Shown here piece after piece: positions 52,632 to 61,028 of a stretch of 64,000 nt of DNA. This stretch comes from Streptomyces roseoverticillatus (GTDB lineage Bacteria > Actinomycetota > Actinomycetes > Streptomycetales > Streptomycetaceae). Where the stretch lies: NCBI RefSeq assembly GCF_000719265.1, contig NZ_JOFL01000024.1, positions 1-64,000 on the forward strand. The letters run 5' to 3'. Each line of letters starts with the position of its first letter. Within the stretch, counting starts at the first letter, position 1. Below the pieces are notes generated by a model, which searched no databases, was not told the DNA's origin, and saw only the letters and a list, made by a program, of their open reading frames with translations. Position numbers and translations under genes: made by a program.

Positions 52632-53771
52632 TTATCGGGACTGCTCGTGGCGGGTGAACGCGGCGATCAGGTCGTGGGCTGTGGTGTGGCCGGAGTCGGT
52701 CCCGTGGGCCTCGGCACCTTCAAAAAGGGTGGCAGTCCGGGCGCTGCGGGGGAACATGGCCTGCTCGTATCCGGTGAGCGCGGCCTCGATGTCGCCAGGG
52801 TGCGCGGCGAGTGCCTTGCCGAGTTCGGCGCCGTCGAGCATGGCCAGGTTGGCGCCTTCGCCGTTCGGGGCCGAGAGGTGGGCGGCGTCGCCCAGCAGGG
52901 TCACCCCCGGCACCCGGTCCCACCGGTGCCCGGCCGGCAGAGCGTAGAGGGGGCGCAGGACCGGCGCGATGTCGCCGTCGGTGATCAGCGCGGTGAGCTC
53001 CGGCGCCCAGCCGTCGAACTCCTGGGCGATCCGCGTGGTGGCCGCGGCGACATCGGTGAAATCGATGGCGGCGAACCAGTCCTGCGGTTCGGACAGCCCC
53101 ACGTAGGCGTGCAGAGTGTCGCCCCGTTCCCGGTGAGCGAAGATCTCCCTGCCCGGCGTGGGCACGATCATCGACCCGCCGCCGACCGCTTTCGCGGCTG
53201 CCGGGTGCCGGGTGTCGGCGTCGAACAGGTAGGTTTCGACGACCGACTTGCCGACGTACTCGGGTGCGGCGGTGGAGAGCAGCGGCCGGACCCGTGACCA
53301 CGCGCCGTCCGCGCCGATCAGCAGGCCGGTGACGACGGTGCTGCCGTCGGCGAACGACACCTCGTGGCGCCCCTCGCCGAGGGTACGGGTGCTCCTGACC
53401 TTGTGCCCCCATCGGACGGTGCCGGCCGGGAGTGAGTCGAGCAGGATCTGCCGCAGCTCGCCGCGCTGCACCTCGGGGCGTCCGCCCGTGCCGTCGTCGG
53501 CTTTGTCGAACAGGACGGTCCCGTCCGGGTCGAGGATCCGCATCGCCTGGCGGCCCTCCAGGATGAGGCCACGGAACTCGTCCATCAAGTCGGCGGCTTC
53601 GAGAGCGAGTTGTCCGTTGTAGTCGTGGATGTCGAGCATCCCGCCCTGCGAACGCGCAGCCGGGGAGGGCTCCGCCTCGTAGACCGTGGCCGGTATTCCG
53701 TGGAGGTGCAGGACGCGGGCGAGCGTGAGGCCGCCGAGCCCGGCGCCGATGATCGTGACGTCAGTGGTCAT
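52632..53771 (-). CDS. TetX-like FAD-dependent monooxygenase
   Basis: A 379-residue class A flavin monooxygenase. VTIIGAGLGGLTLARVLHLH is the N-terminal FAD loop; SQGGMLDIHDYNGQLALEAA matches the 'qGG.ldlh...gq.Al..ag' stretch of TetX-type enzymes; GLLIGADGAWSRVRPLL is the DG motif; GVTLLGDAAHLSAPNGEGAN is the GD motif with the TetX-family 'P.G.GaN.Am.Da..L'. Members inactivate tetracyclines or hydroxylate other aromatic natural products. The start at 53771 follows AGGAAAGAA. Resistance to tetracyclines cannot be claimed from sequence alone. Confidence 0.9.
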   Translation of the reverse strand: MTTDVTIIGAGLGGLTLARVLHLHGIPATVYEAEPSPAARSQGGMLDIHDYNGQLALEAADLMDEFRGLILEGRQAMRILDPDGTVLFDKADDGTGGRPEVQRGELRQILLDSLPAGTVRWGHKVRSTRTLGEGRHEVSFADGSTVVTGLLIGADGAWSRVRPLLSTAAPEYVGKSVVETYLFDADTRHPAAAKAVGGGSMIVPTPGREIFAHRERGDTLHAYVGLSEPQDWFAAIDFTDVAAATTRIAQEFDGWAPELTALITDGDIAPVLRPLYALPAGHRWDRVPGVTLLGDAAHLSAPNGEGANLAMLDGAELGKALAAHPGDIEAALTGYEQAMFPRSARTATLFEGAEAHGTDSGHTTAHDLIAAFTRHEQSR

Positions 53772-54097
53772 GGGGGGCTTCTTTCCTGATCGTGGAGGCT
53801 GGGCGCACACCCGGCAGGTCACGCCGGGAGCGCCGTCCAGTAAGTCGGGACGATGCGACGCCGGTGGCCGGTGCGTTGACGGCCCGGCGCCGATCAGCTC
53901 CTAATGTCCGGGCAGCCATCGACAGATCACCGACAGATCACCGGCCACCGCCGACAACCACCCGACACCGGCCCCGGCCCCGACTCCGGTCCGCTGGCGG
54001 GCTCACGTATTCAGCGCAGCCCTGGAGACCGGCGGTACCGGCGCGGGATCCATCGCCGCCGCGGGCGGCAATATAATCCGGTAAAGCGTTACCCGGC
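53772..54097. other. Intergenic region with short direct repeats
   Basis: It contains two copies of CGACAGATCACCG-type sequence (about 53919-53942) and the promoter areas of two divergent genes. No gene is seen. Confidence 0.4.
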
Positions 54098-54838
54098 GTG
54101 AGAGGCCTCATCAGTTTCATGGACAGCTCAGCGATCGAGCATGCGCAGCGGGTAGCGGCGCAGGTCACGGCCGAGGCAGCGAGTGAGGCGTGGAAGCGTC
54201 GTCACCACATGACCTTGACTTTCTTCCTGGCCGGCGCCCGGTCGTCGCACGAGGAGGACCATCACGCCCGGAAGTTGGATGAGTGGAGGGAACAACTCGT
54301 CGACTGCATCGAAGCGAATGCCTACGCCAAGGTCACCGACGGCAAGGTCGCCGAGCTGCGCAGGAAGCTTCAGGGCTGGATCCTGTGGGAGATCGAATAC
54401 CGTGACGATGCCCTGGATTCGCTGCTGAAGGCGTACCCCCCGACCGAGCCGCGGCGCGAACCGCGTTCGTTCCTTCCCATGCCGGTAGCGGAGGCCCATG
54501 GTGACCAGGCCGAGTTCTACTTCGCCGACGTCTTCGCCTTCGTCACCGGCTACCTGGCCCACACCATCCGCCGCCCCTTGGACGGTACGTCCGCCACATG
54601 GTGCCCGCGCTGGTGGGACCATCCCGAGGCGGGGGCCCGGCTGTCCGCGCTCTGGCTGGCCTGGGAGCAACTGCGCCTTGATCCCATGCTCGGCATGAGC
54701 ACGTGGTGGGTCCAGCACGCCGACCCGCACCTGCAGGTTCTGATGGACCCCAAGCAGGGCCCGTTCGCCGCCTGCTCGCCCAAGGGGCACACACAGACAC
54801 CGCTCGAACAGCTCCCAGTGGCCCCCAACCCTGCCTAG
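54098..54838 (+). CDS. DUF4913 domain protein
   Basis: A 246-residue protein. The C-terminal half (FYFADVFAFVTGYLAHTIRR, TWCPRWWDHPEAGARLSALW, LRLDPMLGMSTWWVQHADPH, LMDPKQGPFAACSPKGH) is a clear DUF4913 domain, which is common on actinobacterial plasmids and integrative elements. The N-terminal 100 residues are helical and charged (AQVTAEAASEAWKRRHHMTL, KVTDGKVAELRRKLQGWILW). An ATG at 54119 (MDSSAIEHAQRV) is an alternative start. Function is unknown; the domain hints that DNA around it once belonged to a mobile element. Confidence 0.8.
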   Translation: MRGLISFMDSSAIEHAQRVAAQVTAEAASEAWKRRHHMTLTFFLAGARSSHEEDHHARKLDEWREQLVDCIEANAYAKVTDGKVAELRRKLQGWILWEIEYRDDALDSLLKAYPPTEPRREPRSFLPMPVAEAHGDQAEFYFADVFAFVTGYLAHTIRRPLDGTSATWCPRWWDHPEAGARLSALWLAWEQLRLDPMLGMSTWWVQHADPHLQVLMDPKQGPFAACSPKGHTQTPLEQLPVAPNPA

Positions 54839-54896
54839 AACGTGACTTCAGAGCCGCCGGACGCGCAGAACGCAGGTCAGCATCGGGAGGGCGAAC

Positions 54897-55694
54897 TCAC
54901 CGTCGGCGAAGGCTGGTGACCGGGGTGCCTTGTCCCAGGCCCTGACGGATCGCGATCTCCACGGGTGAGTACGCGCCGTCGGGCCGCTCCAGTTCGTACG
55001 GCGCGGCCGGCATCAGCGGCGGCTGGGCCATGAAGCGCGGCCGCACCCCATGGTGCGGTTGCGCCGCGTGCACCAGGAACGGATGGCACAGGAAGACGTC
55101 GCCCGGGGACCCGGTGGCGAGGGCGAGCGGCCGGTGGTCGGACGCCGCCACCAGATCAGGCGCAAGGGCCAGCCCGCTCGCCCCGTCCTCCCCGTACTTC
55201 TCCAGCACCTTCGGCACGTCGAGGTGTGAGCCGACCCGGATCCGGGTCGGGGCGTCCTCCTCACCCACCTCGCTGAACAGGAACAGCATCAGCAACGCCC
55301 GGCCCCGGGAGCGCAGATTAGTGAAGTACCAGCTCTCGCCCTCCGGCAGGTAGCTCCCCTCGATGTGCCAGCCCGCGTCGTCCGGCTCCTCCTCGTGCGG
55401 GAAGCGCAGCGGGAACGTGCCCAGCGAGTAGCGCGGATCCCAGCGTCCCGCGCCGACCAGCAGGTCGTACGCGCGGTGCAGGGAGGGGGAGTTGGGAGCG
55501 GCGGCGAACGGCCCCTGCGCCATGCCGGCAACCCAGTGCACGGGCTGCGTCCACGTCGCCGGATCGTCCGGGTCGCAGCCTGTCTCCCGCCACAGCAGCC
55601 GCGCGCAGTCCGCGGCCACGCGCGGCGCGACGGCGCCCTTCAGCTTCACGAAGCCGTCGCGGAGGAAGCGGGATACCAAGGTCGTGTCATCCAT
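54897..55694 (-). CDS. Phytanoyl-CoA dioxygenase (PhyH) family protein
   Basis: A 265-residue Fe(II)/2-oxoglutarate enzyme. FLRDGFVKLKGAVAPRVAAD is the N-terminal 'GfvvlkG.vp' helix, DDAGWHIEGSY carries the first metal pair, with Glu in place of the usual Asp (HxE instead of HxD), and DVFLCHPFLVHAAQPHHGVR supplies the distal His, with the later Arg (RPRFMAQPPL) for 2-oxoglutarate. ALMLFLFSEVGEEDAPTRIR and VGSHLDVPKVL are typical middle segments. The substrate is unknown. The start at 55694 (MDDTTLV) is favoured over 55715. Confidence 0.87.
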   Translation of the reverse strand: MDDTTLVSRFLRDGFVKLKGAVAPRVAADCARLLWRETGCDPDDPATWTQPVHWVAGMAQGPFAAAPNSPSLHRAYDLLVGAGRWDPRYSLGTFPLRFPHEEEPDDAGWHIEGSYLPEGESWYFTNLRSRGRALLMLFLFSEVGEEDAPTRIRVGSHLDVPKVLEKYGEDGASGLALAPDLVAASDHRPLALATGSPGDVFLCHPFLVHAAQPHHGVRPRFMAQPPLMPAAPYELERPDGAYSPVEIAIRQGLGQGTPVTSLRRR

Positions 55695-56081
55695 GCCCCC
55701 ATCGTGCGGCCGCACCGGTGACGATCACCCGACATTCTCCGCACCGCCTTTGCCGGGTGTTCACCGAGCCCCTTCCTGCCGAGCCGAGACCGGCAGCCTT
55801 CAGTGAGAATCGCTCAGATCTTCGCTGCGAGAGGTCAACCGAGAGCCCTGTGTCGCACCGGCTGGTGGTGTCTCGTCCCGGCTGAGGTGGGCCGGGTTTC
55901 ATGTGATGTGGTGCGGGTCAGTCGTCGTCTCAGCGGATCGGGTTGGCCCGGCTTGGCTGGAGCCGGTTGCTGCTTCAAGGTTGCGAAGGCGTACCCCGAC
56001 CGTAGGCCTGGACCTCCGCCATCCAAGCCGGGCAGAAGGCGACGGTCACGGTCCGTACTGGCCGCTTCCTACACTCACGGG
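55695..56081. other. Intergenic region
   Basis: No gene recognised. It contains the promoter of the PhyH gene on the minus strand and that of the zinc-ribbon gene on the plus strand; no specific elements could be assigned. Confidence 0.35.
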
Positions 56082-56305
56082 ATGAACAACTACACGTGCA
56101 CCCATTGCGGCACCGTCGGTCTAGTGGAGGGATTCATCGAGGACGCCGGCCAGCACTCGCGCGGGTACGCGCGCTGGATCGAGGGCGCGTTGGAGCGGGG
56201 ATTTTCGGGGGTGCCAAGCGCATGGGCCGGCCCCGGCGGCAGATAGAGGCGTTCCGCTGCCCCAAGTGCGGGCATCTCGAGCTGTTCGCCACCGGCGAAG
56301 AGTAG
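56082..56305 (+). pseudogene. Zinc-ribbon protein with a one-base frameshift
   Basis: The first frame reads MNNYTCTHCGTVGLVEGFIE, then DAGQHSRGYARWIEGALERG. At the G4 run 56197-56200 the frame changes; with five G it would go on IFGGAKRMGRPRRQIEAFRC, PKCGHLELFATGEE and stop at 56305. The result is a 74-residue protein with CxxC...CxxC, the pattern of a common Streptomyces zinc-ribbon protein ('GY.RWi.GalerG.fGG.rrmGrpr..I.Afrc..C.hLElfa'). The missing base may be a sequence error. Confidence 0.75.
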
Positions 56306-56632
56306 TTGCGAGTAGTTGCCCTCGTTGATCCGGACTCCCGTACAGTCGGTCGTGCGACGCGTGTCGCACGCCTGGGCCATCCGGACGTCGGTGTGCCGGC
56401 TGCGGTGAACAACGCCATGACCTGCTGGTAGGCCGGATGCTCCGGCATGGGCGGAAGAAGCGTCGCCCTGGACGACGACCGCGTGGATGCCCGGTCTGCG
56501 CAGCTCCGTGCCGAGCGCGCTCAGCAAGTCGGCGATCAGTTCGGTGACGTTGTCCGCGCCGTGCGGCGCGGACAGTTCCATGTCCGGGCCGATACCGAAG
56601 ATACCGACGCAGGCCATGGTTTCGCGGATCAC
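56306..56632 (-). pseudogene. Unknown protein, truncated and frameshifted at the IS630 junction
   Basis: The minus strand reads ETMACVGIFGIGPDMELSAP, NVTELIADLLSALGTELRRP and GIHAVVVQGDASS. With one base fewer at the GGG run 56449-56451 it continues MPEHPAYQQVMALFTAAGTP. The coding bias is clear; the family is not recognised. Its 5' end coincides with the left border of the IS630 fragment, so the gene may have been cut by that element. Confidence 0.45.
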
Positions 56633-57153
56633 CGGGCTGTGCTGACGGGTGGGGCCGGGCCGGCCAGACGCCCATCGTCCGGGTGCGCGGCCGAGGCTCC
56701 GGACGAGTGTCGATGGCGGGCATGACCTGCTACAAACCGGGCGAGCGGTCCCGGCTGATCTACGCCGTCCGCGGGTACAACGGCCGCAAGAACCAGCCGA
56801 AGGGCTTCGGCTGGCGCGACTTCCGCGACCTGATTATCCGCGCCCGGACCCAGCTCGGCGGACCGATCGTCCTGGTCTGGGACAACGTCCGTCTCCACCT
56901 GGCCAAGCCGCTGCGCGAGTTCATCGAGGCGAACGCCGAGTGGCTCACAGTGTTCCAGCTACCCACCTATGCGCCGGACCTGAACCCGCAGGAGGGCATC
57001 TGGTCGCTGGTCAAACGCGACATCGGCAACCTCGCCGCAGCCGACCTCGGCCAGATCACCAGGGCCGTGAAGCACCGGCTCAAGCAGATCCAGTACCACC
57101 CGGACCTGGTCGACGGCTGCCCGGCCGCCACCGGACTGATCATGGACGGCTGA
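56632..57153 (+). mobile_element. IS630-type transposase, 3' fragment
   Basis: The open frame gives the C-terminal half of an IS630-family DDE transposase. It reads TPIVRVRGRGSGRVSMAGMT, YGFGWRDF-type segments (KGFGWRDFRDLIIRARTQLG), VLVWDNVRLHLAKPLREFIE (the second catalytic Asp in VWDN), and LPTYAPDLNPQEGIWSLVKR, with the third catalytic acid in NPQEGIW. It ends naturally with GLIMDG at 57153. The N-terminal helix-turn-helix half and the first Asp are absent and no inverted repeats are visible, so it is a dead remnant. The first possible start is a GTG at 56683. Confidence 0.88.
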
Positions 57154-57223
57154 CCGAGAGACTGCAGGGGCTGGGCCCGGAAAACTGGGAGCGCGACAAC
57201 ACGGGGTGCGCGAGACTTGCCTG

Positions 57224-57688
57224 ATGATCACTGACGTCAATGTGCGCGAGGCTGACGCGGCTGATGCTCCAGTCCTGGCCCGTCTGCGCTGGGCATTCAA
57301 GCAAGAGGACCATGACGGGGACCTCTCCGAGCCGGTTCGGCCCGTGAAGCACGCTGAGGACTGGATCCGGGAGCGGCTCGCGAGCCAACGCTGGCTGGCC
57401 TGGGTCGCCGAAAGCGACGGCGAGATCTGTGGGCATGTCTTTCTCCACCTGGTGGAGAGGGTGCCGGAGCCCTACGAGGACAACACCCCGGTCGGCTACG
57501 TCACGAACTTCTACGTGGTTCCTGAACACCGCAATCGAGGGTTCGGGGAAGCCCTTCTTGAAGCTCTGAGAAGGCATGCGCAGGGCAGCGGCATGGACGT
57601 CTTGATCGTCTGGCCGTCCGAACGCAGCGTCCCGCTCTACCGCCGATCCGGATTCCAGCCTCCGACCGAGTTGTTGGAAGCACGGTGA
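57224..57688 (+). CDS. GNAT family N-acetyltransferase
   Basis: A 154-residue protein. VREADAADAPVLARLRWAFK is the opening strand and helix of the GNAT fold, WLAWVAESDGEICGHVFLHL is the beta2-beta3 hairpin, GYVTNFYVVPEHRNRGFGEA carries the acetyl-CoA pyrophosphate loop (R-N-R-G-F-G), and IVWPSERSVPLYRRSGFQPP is the C-terminal 'a..lYrk.GF' element. It would acetylate a small amine or aminoglycoside-like substrate; the substrate is unknown. The start at 57224 (MITDVNV) is chosen over 57206 for fit to the fold. Confidence 0.9.
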   Translation: MITDVNVREADAADAPVLARLRWAFKQEDHDGDLSEPVRPVKHAEDWIRERLASQRWLAWVAESDGEICGHVFLHLVERVPEPYEDNTPVGYVTNFYVVPEHRNRGFGEALLEALRRHAQGSGMDVLIVWPSERSVPLYRRSGFQPPTELLEAR

Positions 57689-57872
57689 ACTGACCACCTG
57701 TCGGTGCGGACGGTGGCAGGCGTCGAGCCGGAGAACGTTGGCCAGTATGCGTGACTCTCTTTCGCCGCGTGCATCGGTCAGCCCACTGTCTGGCGAACGG
57801 GCCCGACATCACCCAATCAAGTTCAGTAACTTGATCCAAGCGCACCAGAAGGGCACCGTCTGGCGATCTGGT

Positions 57873-58364
57873 TCAGGTTTGACGGGTGGCGTCGGTCTGC
57901 TCACGCAGGATGTCGCTGTGGCCGGCGTGGCGGGCGAATTCCTGGATCATGAGCAGGTAGATCCATCGCAGGCTGACGGTGCCGCAGGCAGGGTGCTGCC
58001 GGGTGGCGTCGAGGTCGATGTTCGCTGCGATCGTTCGTGCGCGGCTGCTGGCGCGCTCGAATTCGGCGATCACGTCGGCGACCGTTTCCTGGTCGCTGAC
58101 GACGAAACTGGCTTCGCCCGCCATCGAACCGTCGCATTCGGATTCCGGCAAACGTCCCAAGATGTGCTGGAACCACTTCCTTTCTGCGAACGCGGCGTGT
58201 TTGACCAGTCCGATCGACGTCGTCATGGACGGGACGAGACGGCGGCGGGACTCTATTTCGGATAGGCCGCGCACCGTGTCGATCAGTTCGGCGCGGGCGT
58301 GGTCGAGCATGTATTCGAGCATCTGGCGCTCGGGGCAGTCGGTGATACGGGTCGGGATGTTCAT
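57873..58364 (-). CDS. DinB-like (DUF664) protein
   Basis: A 163-residue four-helix-bundle protein of the DinB/YfiT superfamily. MLEYMLDHARAELIDTVRGL, SMTTSIGLVKHAAFAERKWF and SLRWIYLLMIQEFARHAGHS hold the three metal-ligand His residues: His in LVKHAAF, and the two in RHAGH, as in mycothiol-dependent relatives. WFQHILGRLPES follows helix 2 in the family pattern. It is probably a thiol-dependent transferase acting on a xenobiotic. AAGGGAA precedes the ATG. Confidence 0.88.
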   Translation of the reverse strand: MNIPTRITDCPERQMLEYMLDHARAELIDTVRGLSEIESRRRLVPSMTTSIGLVKHAAFAERKWFQHILGRLPESECDGSMAGEASFVVSDQETVADVIAEFERASSRARTIAANIDLDATRQHPACGTVSLRWIYLLMIQEFARHAGHSDILREQTDATRQT

Positions 58365-58699
58365 GTCGTGTGTTCCCTTCGTGGACAGCGGGGGAGTTCA
58401 CGGCTCTGGCCGATTGGGCCTTCGGTGTTTCCGGCCGAATGGCCGCATCGAGGCGATGTCGCACGGCTTCGACGTGGCGGGCGACGACGCCGGATCCAGG
58501 AGCCGGCCGGCAGGCGTCGATGATCTCGCTTGCTTACGGGCAAGTGGGCCGAGTCGATCGGTTCGGTGTCGAACACGAATCGGATGTCGACCAGGATCCC
58601 CAGCCGAGAGGGGTGTCGTCGACGACCAGCATCTGGGCCACAGAGACGACGAGACCGGCATCTCCTCGGAACTTAGTGTCCGGGCTGCCGCAGAGGTCC
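58365..58699. other. Region without a secure gene
   Basis: Frames are open on both strands, but no family pattern or ribosome site was found. It separates the DinB-like gene from the metallopeptidase fragment and may contain the lost 5' part of that fragment. Confidence 0.3.
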
Positions 58700-58942
58700 C
58701 GCCGAACCCGACTCTACTTCGCCGGAGGACGCGAGTCCATCCCGGCAACCGACCCGCCCACGGTCGATGACGACAGACGACAACGGACAAGCGCCCCCGA
58801 AGTCACCCTGGCGCACGAGCTGGTGCACTGTGTCCATGCCCTGGCCGGGACCATGGACTCGATGGGTCGGGACACCGCCGGGCGCCGCTGGATCCGCCAG
58901 GCCGCGACTATGGAGGCCGTAGGGCTGTTCCGTGAGAAATAA
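58700..58942 (+). pseudogene. Zinc metallopeptidase fragment (HExxH)
   Basis: The plus strand ends in a run with clear coding sense: SAPEVTLAHELVHCVHALAG, TMDSMGRDTAGRRWIRQAAT, MEAVGLFREK, stop at 58942. HELVH is an HExxH zinc motif; a following 'EavG' helix element could carry the third ligand. The pattern 'p.v.LaHELvH..ha..G......' resembles M91/NleD-like effector peptidases and toxin domains in polymorphic toxin proteins. Upstream the frame has no start and loses sense, so the rest of the protein is missing. Confidence 0.45.
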
Positions 58943-59129
58943 GGCACCAGCTACCAGCTACCAGCGCAGCACGAAGGACCCGGACCTCGCGAAGGTGCGC
59001 CGGACCGGGAAGACCGAGACGCGTGCGGAACGCATGGCGTTCTACGACAAGGCGTTCAACGAGCTGTTCCTCAGGCACCTCCATCCGCTTCCGGTCGGGG
59101 AGACGCCTGCGGGTGTGGCAGATGGCTGA
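58932..59129 (+). CDS. Small basic protein, unknown
   Basis: A 65-residue frame from a GTG overlapping the end of the metallopeptidase fragment by 11 nt. It reads TKDPDLAKVRRTGKTETRAE, then RMAFYDKAFNELFLRHLHPL. Codon use is good. It is basic and helical, with no recognised family. The overlap suggests coupled expression with the upstream gene when that was intact; an immunity function is imaginable but unsupported. Confidence 0.4.
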   Translation: MRNKAPATSYQRSTKDPDLAKVRRTGKTETRAERMAFYDKAFNELFLRHLHPLPVGETPAGVADG

Positions 59130-59332
59130 TGCCACTGCCCGCGGCGCAGCGGCGCTGCTGCCCGTACTGGTTGTACCGGTCAGGCAGGGTGCAGGCCGGG
59201 GTGTCCGGCTTGGGTGATGAGGCTGGCTTCGGTGGCCAGGGGTGCGCCGGGGCGGGTTACGTAGGCCAGGTGCGGTAGTCGGCGTGGGCGGGGGTGAAGG
59301 TGCCCTCACAGGACGACTCCCGCCCCGTGTGC

Positions 59333-59764
59333 TCAGTCGATGCAGAACTCGTTGCCCTCGATGTCCAGCATCGGGATGCACGAATCATTGCCGTCGTACA
59401 GCGTTTGCACATGTACTGCGCCGAGCGGGACCAGTCGTGCGCATTCGGCCTCAAGTGCGGCGAGGCGCTCTTCACCTACGAGTCCGGTGCCGACCCGCAC
59501 GTCAAGATGCACCCGGTTCTTGGCGGCCTTTCCTTCGGGGACGCGCTGGAAGTACAGTCGCGGACCCACACCTGAGGGATCTATGCAGGCGAACCACGAA
59601 TCCCGCTGCTCAGGTCGCTGTGAACGCTTGAAATCATCCCAAGTGGCAAACCCTTCTGGTGGCGGCGGTACGACGTACCCCAACACCTCGCACCAGAAAC
59701 GAGCGAGACGCTCAGGTTCTGCGCAATCAAAGGTGACTTGGAACTTCCTGATCGCTGACATCAT
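59333..59764 (-). CDS. VOC family (glyoxalase-like) protein
   Basis: A 143-residue protein with the paired beta-alpha-beta3 units of the vicinal oxygen chelate fold, Glyoxalase_6 type. KFQVTFDCAEPERLARFWCE and VLGYVVPPPPEGF form the first unit; RLYFQRVPEGKAAKNRVHLD is the conserved 'l.fq.vpe.K..knR.HlD' centre; VQTLYDGNDSCIPMLDIEGN with EFCID is the 'm.DpeGNefcv' end. Such proteins bind metal and may confer resistance or act as isomerases; the target is unknown. The ATG at 59764 (or 59761) is used. It stands alone on the minus strand. Confidence 0.9.
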   Translation of the reverse strand: MMSAIRKFQVTFDCAEPERLARFWCEVLGYVVPPPPEGFATWDDFKRSQRPEQRDSWFACIDPSGVGPRLYFQRVPEGKAAKNRVHLDVRVGTGLVGEERLAALEAECARLVPLGAVHVQTLYDGNDSCIPMLDIEGNEFCID

Positions 59765-59878
59765 TGCACCGTACCAAGGGGACTTGAGACTCTGCCGCTC
59801 ATTTCCCCGGGGGAGCCGCCCGCGACCCCGTCGGACCCTGGGGGTGAGAAGGCGCGCATCAGTCTGCCCCGTCGGGTC

Positions 59879-60958
59879 CTAGTCACCACCACCGTCACCG
59901 CCCCCGCCCCCGCTGTCACCCCCGTCACTGCCCCCACCGGAGTCGCCGCCGTCCCCGCCGTCCGCGCCCCAGCCGTCGTTGCCGCCGGGCTCGTTGTCTT
60001 CGTCCCCCTTCCCGAGGTTGGTGAACCAGGGGCGGTCCCAGCTGTCGTCGGCGGCGACCGGCTCGGCCCCCTGCGCCGGGCGCCGCTCGGCGCGGAACCG
60101 TGCCAGCCCCGTCGTGTCGCCGAGCCCGAAGGCGACGGCGAAGACGTGGGCCATGACGGCGTCCAGCGGGTCGGGGCTCTCATGCTGTACGGGGGCCAGC
60201 GGCAGCAGGACCGTGCCCGGCTCGAGCGCCGGCCGGCGCGGCGGACGCGTCAGGAGGGCGACGCGTTGCTCGTTGCGCAGCAGCCACGAACTGACCGCGT
60301 TCTCCCGCCGCAGCACCCATTGCTGCCCGGGCAGCCGTGCCTCCACCGAACTCTTCGACTTGCGCAGCTTCTTCTTGAGGACGAGTTGCGCGTTGACGTC
60401 GCCGATGGTGAGGTGCAGGCCGCCGGAGGGGTTGCGGGAGTCGCGGTGGAAGCCGTGCGGCGCCCGGATCCGTACGACGGGGGCGTACGGTCCCCACACA
60501 TCGGCTCGTACCAGGCGCCGGTCCACGGCGACGGTGATGGGCCCGGCGGGCCCCGGCGCGACCCGACGCGCCATCCACAGCGGTACGCCCTCGGCGCGAG
60601 CCCTGTCAGCCAGGGCGGCCACGTGCACCGGTCCACCGCACTGCCGTACCGCCAGCTCGCCCAAAGCCCGGGAGAACTCGGCGGCCTGCCGGACCTTCAC
60701 CAGAATGGTGGTGCCGGTGAGACGTGTCACCGGAACGACACCGGCCCCGTCCGTCAGCCGGTCCAGCGGGCGTTCCGTTCCGCCGCCTCCGAGCCAGCAG
60801 CCGCGCTGGAACGCCTCGGCCATGGCGCCGAGGTTCAGCTCGCCCAGCGGCGTGGTGCTGCCGCCCCGGCGCAGGCCGGTATCGGTGAGCTCCACGGTTC
60901 GTGCCAGCGGGTTCCACGACCGCTCGCTGTAGAGCGCCTGGCTCACATCAACCCCCAT
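59879..60958 (-). CDS. Unknown protein with Gly/Asp-rich tail, beside a TerD-like gene
   Basis: A 359-residue protein. About 300 residues of globular sequence (ELTDTGLRRGGSTTPLGELN; LTGTTILVKVRQAAEFSRAL; GGLHLTIGDVNAQLVLKKKL; SWLLRNEQRVALLTRPPRRP; AVMAHVFAVAFGLGDTTGLA) are followed by a tail made almost only of Gly, Asp and Ser (from about 315). I do not know the family; it occurs in Streptomyces next to TerD-type genes. The tail is probably disordered and surface-exposed. It follows the truncated TerD-like gene by 70 nt in the same direction. Confidence 0.75.
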   Translation of the reverse strand: MGVDVSQALYSERSWNPLARTVELTDTGLRRGGSTTPLGELNLGAMAEAFQRGCWLGGGGTERPLDRLTDGAGVVPVTRLTGTTILVKVRQAAEFSRALGELAVRQCGGPVHVAALADRARAEGVPLWMARRVAPGPAGPITVAVDRRLVRADVWGPYAPVVRIRAPHGFHRDSRNPSGGLHLTIGDVNAQLVLKKKLRKSKSSVEARLPGQQWVLRRENAVSSWLLRNEQRVALLTRPPRRPALEPGTVLLPLAPVQHESPDPLDAVMAHVFAVAFGLGDTTGLARFRAERRPAQGAEPVAADDSWDRPWFTNLGKGDEDNEPGGNDGWGADGGDGGDSGGGSDGGDSGGGGGDGGGD

Positions 60959-61028
60959 ATATATGTGGTTCAGCAGAGCCCGCCGGGCCCCAGGGACGTA
61001 CTACGCGGCACGCGCCACGTACAGCGTG

